Assembly (NCBI GenBank): GCA_905221605.1
Contig: CAJNDS010000087.1
Span: forward strand, 112,104 to 176,103
DNA length: 64,000 nucleotides
Reading direction: 5' to 3'
Source of the DNA: Symbiodinium natans
Taxonomy: Eukaryota > Sar > Dinophyceae > Suessiales > Symbiodiniaceae
A program made the position numbers and the translations under genes. The notes below the pieces were generated by a model that was not told the origin of the DNA, made no database searches, and saw only the letters and a list, made by a program, of their open reading frames with translations. Positions 57,412 through 64,000 of the stretch are shown here, piece after piece. The number at the start of each line of letters is the position of its first letter. Position 1 is the first letter of the stretch.

Positions 57412-59567
57412 AAAGTAACTGAGGTCACTGAGCTCAACAACACAAGTGTGATATCCGAAGCTGCAAGTATGTTTTCGCACAGGCATCAAGTCTTGAGCCT
57501 TGAGCCAACCGAAGTTGGTCATGCTGTCTGCACATCAAGTCTGGAGGACTCGGGAAGTGTGTATTTTCTCACACCCCCGTGGAAAAAGTTTGGGAATTCC
57601 TAAGAACCCCAAGAACACAACAAAACCGAAGTTCCCAAACGAAGTCCAAACTATGCACACTGACCAAAGTCTTTTTCACACGAGCTCTCCTATCTTCAAG
57701 CTTCAAGTGTGATGTGAAGAACTGCCAAAAGTTCACGAAGGAACGGCTTGCTGCAACTAAGTGCTCTTCGGCACTAATTGAAAGTTTCCGGCAAAACGGG
57801 GACCTATTTATCCCAAAAGTTCGCAAAGCAAAAGTAGGACCTAATCATCCTCAAAGATGCAATGCAAGTGCAGCCTTAAAGTGGGGATTTCGGCGCATCA
57901 CTGCATGCTCGAAAGTTTTACTAACCAAAAACAGAAAAGTTACTGCCGCATGGTGAGACATGCAAATGGGAAGTCGAAGACGAAGAAGTCTTGGCGGACA
58001 AAGTGCCCATCAAAGCTTGGGCCGATGCAAGTCATACTGCATCATCCTCCGAACCAAGTGAGGATCAACCGTCTCGTCGTCACCAAGTTCAGCTTCTCCA
58101 GGTCGCAGCCACGCTTTGTGAAGTGGAATGTGGCCCAACCACAAATGGGTTTCCGCCTGGATAAAGTTGTGGTACATGTCCCCAAGTCTTGCAAAAGTAA
58201 GTGCCTGGTTTGTGCAAGTAAACGACACCAGGGTAGCGATCTCCGCCGGGTGGAAAAGTTGCAGAAGTGGCAGCTTGATGAAGTAATCTCGGTATCGTCT
58301 GTTCCATATGTTGCCTCCAGAAGACATTATTGCACCGAAAGTTTGACCAGAGATACTGAAGCCAAGTGCAACGAATGATTCTTGATACTCTGCTCAAGTT
58401 AAATATGGTGAATAGTAAAGTTGATCGTAGGGAGAACCCTACATTCAACATCCCAGAAGTCCAAACCAAGTCGGCTGGGGTAATGACAAGTACCCTTTGT
58501 GTCACAAGTCGCTGCATAAGTCTTGCCCAAGTCGACCGCGGCAACACAATGTAACACGTCCACGGCATGAAGTTACCAGCATCTCAATTGCCAATGAAGT
58601 AATCCATTGCAGCTCGAAGGTAAAGTACAAAGGAGGCCCATGGACTGAGTGATAAAGTCCTGGGCACTGCCTTGAACCAGGATGATAAAGTCTCGGAAAA
58701 AGCACGAACAAGAGCGGCACCACCAACAAAAAGTTGGTTCTCGGATCTCGTGGAATCAACAGAAGTTGCCGAATTGTAAGTCTCTCCTTCTGCAATCCAC
58801 TGAAAAGTATCGACATAAAGACCTCACGTCGCCAATAGTTGGAGAAAGTCGAAAATGAGGCGTAAGTGTCCTGGACAAAGGCTCGCTGATGCATCTCCAA
58901 AGTCCAACGCTGCGCCTCTTCAATCGCCTTCGGCGGCATTCTCTCGTACTGCACCACTCTATTCTTCACGCAAGTCACGGAGGATTCGGTGAAGTGGCCA
59001 AATCGCGTAGGCCGAGCAAAGTCTCACCAACTGAAAGAGTAGGTTGGACCAACCACCAAGTCTGCGCAACCTTTCTGCGCGACGTGACTGCGGCAAATCA
59101 ACCAAAGTAAGCACTGTCCCAGACCACCAAGTTGTACCCTGGACAAAGCTCAAGGCCAGGTACAACCACAGGACTCGCAAAGCCCTGCGAAGTACTCGAA
59201 TTCCCCGCAAGTGAGCTGCGGCTCTTGTTCCATTGCAACAAGTCTACTAAGGGAAAAGGTTTAGAGTTTAAGATAGGTTGGGGAGAGCCAAATGTAGCAA
59301 AAGCTTAAGTTGGACTTGCAGCTCCCGACATGTCAAGCGCAACATCACAACACTGGCAAGTGACCTCCACTGAAACGAATTAGCCCTATATGTTTCTTCA
59401 GGGTAACGGAAAGGTTTTTTTTTCAGGGTATGGAAAGTGGAAGGAGAAAGTTAGAGAGGTTGTGTGTGTTTTTTTTCTTTCGGTTTTGTAGCTCTCTCAA
59501 GTTTGTTCTCTCTCTTATCTTTCTCCTTTTAGTCTGGGTGACGGTGAAACGCACAAGTAGGTTACTC
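57412..59567 (-). other. 3' region of the second copia element
   Basis: About 2.1 kb downstream of the RNase H stop, still with the AAGT comb. Minus-strand frames at 58502-58978 (VVQYERMPPKAIEEAQRW) and 58959-59210 (hydrophobic VLWLYLALSF) might be extra coding sequence but are unrecognised. No LTR pair can be identified because the other end is outside the window. Confidence 0.4.
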
Positions 59568-61931
59568 CTACATGGCGTCTCTGGGCTTCAAGCCCAAAGT
59601 GCCCACATGCCTTGCCAAAGTTTCTTTAGACACGTACTTCGTAAGTACATCAGCACTGTTCAGGGTACCAAGTACTTTGCGGATGATGACCATACCTGAG
59701 GTTACAAGCTCTTGAACGTACAAGTATCTCAACTGAACGTGACGCGTCTTACGCGAAGTGCCGTAGCGCGATGCCATCGACTTACCAGCCGTGCTGTCGG
59801 TACGCAAGAACAAGTGCACCTTTGGGATCAAGTGAGATTCCAAGAGAAGTGATCTGAGAAACAGCGCGTCCGCAGCTCCACCGCCGATTGCGTAAAGTTC
59901 AGCCTCTCCAGAGGAGAGTGCAATCGTTTGCTGCGTCCTGGAGTGCGACTGCAAGTTAACGCCAAGCAGGTAAGTCGCAACTCCGGAAGTGGAACGCCGT
60001 GTATCAGGATCACCAGCCCAGTCAGAATCAACGTAAGTGTGAACATCAAGAGAGGAATGCTTCTCAGACAACCGGATGTTCGGGCGAAGTTCTTGGACAT
60101 ACTCCTTGGTACCTGCAAGACACCGAAGCAAGTGCTTTAACTTTGCCCAATGATCCGTCGTAGGAGACGCAAGTCCACGCGACAACTCTTTCACGGCATA
60201 CATGATGTCCATGCGCAAGTTGCACATCCACAAGAGCTGACCGACAAGTTTGCGATACCGTTTATGCTCCTCAGGATTAAGTGCTTCCGCAGTCTCGGAA
60301 ACCTTCTTCAACGCATCCGTACCAGGAGACGGAGCCGGTTTATAAGTGGACATCCCAGCCTCAGCAAGCATACCTTCAACGTAAGTCGCGGACATGTACA
60401 TCTCAACGGAAGTCGGCGTGCGACGCATCTTTCTGCCAAGGAAAGTAGCCTCTGAACCTTCGACAAGCTCACCGGTTATACGCAGGAGCAACTCTTTCTG
60501 AAGTGAGGCTACAATGGCATCAACATCTTTCTTTGCACCGAACAACATCAAGTCGTCAACGTAGCACAACACATACACCTTCCGACCTTCATGGAAGTAA
60601 AGGTTCGGATCACTCTTCATGCGCTGGAAACCTTGCGCCTCAAGTGTGGCTGCCAAGTGGGTCTGCCACAGCGCAGGAGCATTTTTCAAGCCGTAAAGCG
60701 CACGCTTAAGTTTCCAAGCCACACCCCCTTCGGGGTAATGGAGGAAGTAAAAAAACATCGCCATCAACGTATGCAAGAACGCCGTGGAGATGTCTGCCAA
60801 AGTGATGTGCCAACCACGCGCTACCGCCAAAGTCAACAAGGTCTTTAACGTCAACAAGCTGGGCGTAGACGCATAAGTGTCATCCGGATCATCAATGAGC
60901 TGGTCATAACCACGGACAACAAGTCGACATCGACAAGTGCCATCGCCTTTGCGAACGTTAACCCACTTGGTGGATATTACAGTCGCAAGTTGCTCTGGCG
61001 TCAGGTCTGACATTTTCTGCTCTGTGAAAACGTCGAAGTCGATCATGCTTTTCATTTCCTTGTTCATGCCAGCCTTTTCTTCTTCGTAAGTAAACTCAGG
61101 CGACTGCCAGAACAAGGGATTGCTCAAACGCTCAGCAAGTGAGATCTCTGTTTCATCTTGGTTGACGCACACAGGAACCTCAAGTTCCTGCTTCGTGGTG
61201 ACGGCAGAAATTCTCAAGTCGAAAATTCGCATCTGCTGGTCAGGCGAGCGGACAAGTGACGAAATGCGCTGCACTTTCGTCGCTGCTTCAGGGACCTCTG
61301 AAGTGTCGCGCTTGCGCTCCGTCGTGACGCCTACGCGCCTTCGCGAAGTCGCAGGCTCAGAGGAAGCCCTTTCTGCGGAGGAAGTAGGTTCCTCATGACT
61401 GCGCTTGTCCTGCCTCTCTGCAAGTTCTTCAGCATCCATCGGTCCCTCGAGATCAGGCACTGGCAAGTCGGCGGCCGTGCGGGTTTCCGAAGTCGACTGG
61501 AGCTCACGCAACATGTCTTGCTCAAGTTCTTGCGCCAGGTCACCAGCATTTCCTAAGTTTTCCGGAACGGCATCCGGATCAAAGTGATCTGTCTCGACTT
61601 TTGTGCCTCTAGGGTCCCAGGGCGTTGCCTTCAGGGACTGCACAAGTGCCAAGTCGAGCTGCTCAGACGGCGGTCTACGCCAAAGTGAACGGATCTTTAT
61701 CACACCCTGAGGTGTCCCAACGAAGTGCTGGTTGGACTCTGTGTCTCTTCCGAGCCAAAGTCCTTCTTCCCAAGCCGCGTCCGATTTCGGGAATTTGCCA
61801 ATTTTGCGAAAGTGAACAACCTCCGCAAATCGACAAAGTGCGCCGTTATACGGCTTTCCCCAGCGCTTCTCGAAGGGAGTAAGTCCGTCACTTTTGTGAG
61901 CATATCGGTTCATTAACCATGCACTGCGCAT
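59568..61931 (-). CDS. Second copia element reverse transcriptase and RNase H
   Basis: 787 residues. The start overlaps the integrase end (SAWLMNRYAHKSDGLTPFE is integrase C-terminus), then a Ser/Glu-rich linker. RT: STKWVNVRKGDGTCRCRLV, LADISTAFLHTLMA (catalytic Asp), ALYGLKNAPALWQ, VYVLCYVDDLMLFG. RNase H: TYVDSDWAGDPDTRRSTSG, IALSSGEAELYAIGG, LRTDSTAGKSMA, LNSADVLTKYV, with all four acids present. The frame is open throughout despite the AAGT field, so RT and RNase H look intact. Confidence 0.85.
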   Translation of the reverse strand: MRSAWLMNRYAHKSDGLTPFEKRWGKPYNGALCRFAEVVHFRKIGKFPKSDAAWEEGLWLGRDTESNQHFVGTPQGVIKIRSLWRRPPSEQLDLALVQSLKATPWDPRGTKVETDHFDPDAVPENLGNAGDLAQELEQDMLRELQSTSETRTAADLPVPDLEGPMDAEELAERQDKRSHEEPTSSAERASSEPATSRRRVGVTTERKRDTSEVPEAATKVQRISSLVRSPDQQMRIFDLRISAVTTKQELEVPVCVNQDETEISLAERLSNPLFWQSPEFTYEEEKAGMNKEMKSMIDFDVFTEQKMSDLTPEQLATVISTKWVNVRKGDGTCRCRLVVRGYDQLIDDPDDTYASTPSLLTLKTLLTLAVARGWHITLADISTAFLHTLMAMFFYFLHYPEGGVAWKLKRALYGLKNAPALWQTHLAATLEAQGFQRMKSDPNLYFHEGRKVYVLCYVDDLMLFGAKKDVDAIVASLQKELLLRITGELVEGSEATFLGRKMRRTPTSVEMYMSATYVEGMLAEAGMSTYKPAPSPGTDALKKVSETAEALNPEEHKRYRKLVGQLLWMCNLRMDIMYAVKELSRGLASPTTDHWAKLKHLLRCLAGTKEYVQELRPNIRLSEKHSSLDVHTYVDSDWAGDPDTRRSTSGVATYLLGVNLQSHSRTQQTIALSSGEAELYAIGGGAADALFLRSLLLESHLIPKVHLFLRTDSTAGKSMASRYGTSRKTRHVQLRYLYVQELVTSGMVIIRKVLGTLNSADVLTKYVSKETLARHVGTLGLKPRDAM

Positions 61932-63987
61932 GCTTTACAAGCCAAGTGAACAACGGATGGGTTTTCTGCAAGGTGAACCCAGAATACCTTCCCTCTAAGT
62001 CAAGCTTGAGGGTGCGTATTTGGGCATACAAGTTAGACTGAAGTACTCCGACTGCTCCTTGGGCTTGCTTCCAACCTGTTGGGGAATGACGAACCGAAAG
62101 TCCGCCTACCTCCGAAGTGAACTCAGCAACCAAAGCCTTAAGTGAAGGTTCGGGGTCGATTTGCAAGATGCCAAAAGTGCGACCGATTTCAAGGATGTAT
62201 CTCCGAAGTTCTGCCTGAGCATAGACAGAGCGGCCTTTAGCTGGAACAATGCACGAAAGTCCCATGCCCGACAGCAAGTCCACAGCAGTGAGGAGAGTAA
62301 CCTGGGGCTCTTCAGGATTATCTCCAAGGAAGCAGTAGTCAAGTTGAATGACCGGCTGCTTCGTTTTCAAAGTCCTGCTGTGGCTCTGCTTGCTCTTTGC
62401 GCGGACGCAAATCGGGCACCAAGAGCGAATGGGCAAGTGCGTAAGTTCATGCTCCTTACGCTCCGTGAGCGTCGGCTCCGAGGGCGCAGGAAGTCCTCTC
62501 GGTCGCCGGGCCGATGCCTCAAACAAGTCAGGTTCAGCCACCTCGGGAATCTCCTGAACATACAAATCACGCTTCTCAAAGCAAGTCGCACCACCACAAG
62601 CAAAGGGTTCAACAACGTCACGATCTGCACCTTCAAGTGTCCACTCGTCTTCATCAACCTTCATGCTCCCACGATCGTCAAGTTGTATTGTAACCCGTGC
62701 TTTGCTTACCTCGCTCAAGTTCGGACCGCCTTCGGAACGCTCTGACGACACGAACAAGTTCTTTCGCGGCTGACGGTGAAGTCTAATCCACATGGTTGGC
62801 AACTGCACCCAAGTGTCGTGGGTGTAGGCCTCATTGGTCTGTGGATCCACATCATCAAGTGATCTCTTCACAAAGTTCTCAAGACCTTTCATGGGATCAA
62901 CTGCTTCATCCGCCACCAAGTCAAACACTCGCTTTCGGAAAGTATCAGCATATTCACCATGATCTCGCAGGACAACTTCTGGACTAAGTTTCTGGGTTGA
63001 AGTCCTAGAACTTGGGACAGGCGGTGGCATCTCAACATGAACTTCAGGACGGAGCAAAGTTGACTGCTTGCCTACAAGTCTCCTACCTGTTGGTTTCGAA
63101 GCAAGTTTGAAGACGGTTTTGCCCTTGAAGTACTTATCCTGCTTTGCTCGGGGGTCTTCACTCTTCCGCCAATCATCACTCAAAGTGTTAGACGAACCGT
63201 CTTCAAAGTTCATGACTGTCACACGTTCACCTGTCAAGTCTTTCAACTCAACCGGCCGATCCTTGGTTCCTTCGGGGGAAAACAAAGTTGCTCGACCACG
63301 CTTGTGAAGCCTCGTCAAGGTTGCGTTGGCCTCATCAAGTACCCAACTGTCCGCGTGGTAGTACGTGGGCTTAAGGGTCGGCGCAACAAGTCCAGGAGGA
63401 GGTCTCACTGCGAACTGTTCATGGAATCCTTTGCTGAAGTCTGCATACTCATTCGGATCAAATTCAGCAAGCGTCGGACACAAGAACAGAAGTGAACCAT
63501 GTCTTGTGACAGGAAAAGTTGCACCCGTGGGACCTTCAAGCTGAGATCCCTCAGATGTCAGCACTGCCTTGCATCCTTGCTGCAAAAGTCTAGCGACTGA
63601 AATCACACTGTACGGTACATCGCACACATAAAAGTTCAACCAAAGTCGCTGACCATCCAACTCAAAAGCAACAAGCTTTCGACCATAGATCTGCAAAGTC
63701 TGGCCTAAAATGCTCTTAAGCGGAGGTGCTCGTTCCTCAAGTTTCAACAACGGGAAGTCTGGACAGCAATTTGCTGCAGCACCGGAATCAAACAGGATCC
63801 AAGTCTCAAGTCCTGTCTCAACTGATGCAACAGCAACCTCATGCTCGGCCAAGTAGGGGTCATAGAAGGTGGAACTCAAGTGCTCCAAACCCCAATCGGA
63901 CAACGAAGTCGGATTCGAGAGCGAAGTTTGATTCGCTTCATTCTTCAACGGCAAGTCACACACAGGGGACAACTGCCAAGTGGCCAC
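61888..63987 (-). CDS. Second copia element protease and integrase
   Basis: 699 residues; the Met at 63987 is simply the first in the window and the true start is likely upstream. Protease loop: TWILFDSGAAANCCPDF (Asp-Ser-Gly). A linker holds ATLTRLHKRGRATLFSPEG. A later Cys/His set, HLPIRSWCPICVRAKSKQSH, is the integrase zinc end. Integrase core: Asp in VIQLDYCF and Asp in GILQIDPEPSLKAL. Where the catalytic Glu is expected (QGAVExx) the sequence is QGAVGVL, with GGA in place of GAA or GAG. The last residues (VNEPICSQK) are out of frame; the coding continues as MNRYAHKSDGLTPFEKRWG in the next ORF. Confidence 0.75.
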   Translation of the reverse strand: MATWQLSPVCDLPLKNEANQTSLSNPTSLSDWGLEHLSSTFYDPYLAEHEVAVASVETGLETWILFDSGAAANCCPDFPLLKLEERAPPLKSILGQTLQIYGRKLVAFELDGQRLWLNFYVCDVPYSVISVARLLQQGCKAVLTSEGSQLEGPTGATFPVTRHGSLLFLCPTLAEFDPNEYADFSKGFHEQFAVRPPPGLVAPTLKPTYYHADSWVLDEANATLTRLHKRGRATLFSPEGTKDRPVELKDLTGERVTVMNFEDGSSNTLSDDWRKSEDPRAKQDKYFKGKTVFKLASKPTGRRLVGKQSTLLRPEVHVEMPPPVPSSRTSTQKLSPEVVLRDHGEYADTFRKRVFDLVADEAVDPMKGLENFVKRSLDDVDPQTNEAYTHDTWVQLPTMWIRLHRQPRKNLFVSSERSEGGPNLSEVSKARVTIQLDDRGSMKVDEDEWTLEGADRDVVEPFACGGATCFEKRDLYVQEIPEVAEPDLFEASARRPRGLPAPSEPTLTERKEHELTHLPIRSWCPICVRAKSKQSHSRTLKTKQPVIQLDYCFLGDNPEEPQVTLLTAVDLLSGMGLSCIVPAKGRSVYAQAELRRYILEIGRTFGILQIDPEPSLKALVAEFTSEVGGLSVRHSPTGWKQAQGAVGVLQSNLYAQIRTLKLDLEGRYSGFTLQKTHPLFTWLVKHAQCMVNEPICSQK

Positions 63988-64000
63988 ATCACTTCGTGCA

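Larger units (their letters stand above)
57412..64000 (-). other. AAGT comb: strand-biased tetranucleotide field over the second copia element
   Basis: From 57412 to the right edge AAGT recurs on the plus strand (ACTT on the coding strand) far above expectation. I counted 26 in 61021-62040 against about 4 expected and 2 in the equivalent-sized 43021-44040 stretch of the other copia. ACTT on the plus strand occurs only 3 times in the same interval. Spacing is quasi-regular: 24 of 25 intervals lie between 25 and 63 bases. In the non-coding part (57488-58284) I find 33, mean spacing about 25. The word falls in different codon phases, so codon usage alone does not explain it. Confidence 0.8.
59568..64000 (-). 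mobile_element. Second Ty1/copia-type retrotransposon (5' part off the right edge)
   Basis: On the minus strand: protease, integrase, RT, RNase H in copia order. Gag and the 5' LTR would lie beyond 64000. A single frame change near 61.92 kb splits the pol. The proteins are only distantly like those of the 40.6-50.7 kb element, and no methyltransferase-like module is seen between protease and integrase. Confidence 0.8.

Noticed and set aside
57490-57512. CTTGAGCCAA as another spliced-leader relic
   Set aside because: Only 10 matching bases in a local CTTGAGCC repeat; too short to support.
56191-57522. Asn-, Thr-, Gln- or Val-rich open frames that look like prion-like or repeat proteins
   Set aside because: They follow from AAC/ACC triplet arrays open in all frames, with no start context or flanking domain.
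57412-64000. CRISPR array suggested by regular short repeats
   Set aside because: The recurring word is only 4 bp, intervals vary, and it overlies retroelement genes in a eukaryotic genome.

Overview
The window looks like nuclear DNA of a dinoflagellate, probably a large-genome, retroelement-rich lineage. The reasons are: interstitial TTTAGGG-type repeats; a tandem protein-coding array separated by short GC-AG introns followed by G; a partial match to the 3' part of the dinoflagellate spliced leader inside an LTR; and retroelement proteins with CCCH zinc-finger Gags and methyltransferase-like modules, which from memory fit dinoflagellate elements. There are no bacterial operons, rRNA or tRNA genes. 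I ran no searches; all family calls are from reading motifs.

Layout. 1-1451: wreck of a copia-type pol on +. 1482-4092: G-tract, AT-rich degenerate repeats, fold-back repeats and a 137-bp duplication. 4120-9715 (-): a DIRS-like element with a gag-like ORF, RT/RNase H, a tyrosine recombinase and a methyltransferase-like module, flanked at a distance by inverted copies of repeat families. 10.0-15.6 kb: repeats and DNA without a recognisable gene. 15678-20828 (-): the one clear host gene, seven guanylate kinase modules in a 751-bp tandem array; exon and intron boundaries indicate one spliced polyprotein gene. 20.8-22.9 kb: no recognised gene.

22.9-50.8 kb was once a short stretch of telomere-like repeat and (TATATG)n microsatellite. 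Two young LTR elements split it, both coded on the minus strand. One is a 17.0-kb Ty3/gypsy-type element (23287-40321, identical 294-bp LTRs) with a permuted pol and extra ORFs for a Tpt1/KptA-like phosphotransferase, a zinc-finger/membrane protein and a PLD-like protein. The other is a 10.1-kb copia-type element (40563-50707, near-identical 363/364-bp LTRs, CTAAC target duplication). It contains an inverted 1.5-kb segment and a nested 1.0-kb insertion carrying rearranged capsid-like gene fragments.

50.8-57.4 kb holds simple repeats and no recognised gene, ending in about 1.1 kb of AAC/ACC-rich arrays. From 57.41 kb to the right edge lies a second copia-type element (-). Its DNA, coding and non-coding, is crowded with the tetranucleotide AAGT (ACTT in sense) at quasi-regular 25-45 bp spacing; I know no explanation for this.

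Apart from the guanylate kinase gene, nearly all recognisable coding sequence belongs to retroelements. Methyltransferase-like modules recur in DIRS-like, gypsy and copia elements here, so these unrelated elements seem to share an accessory function.
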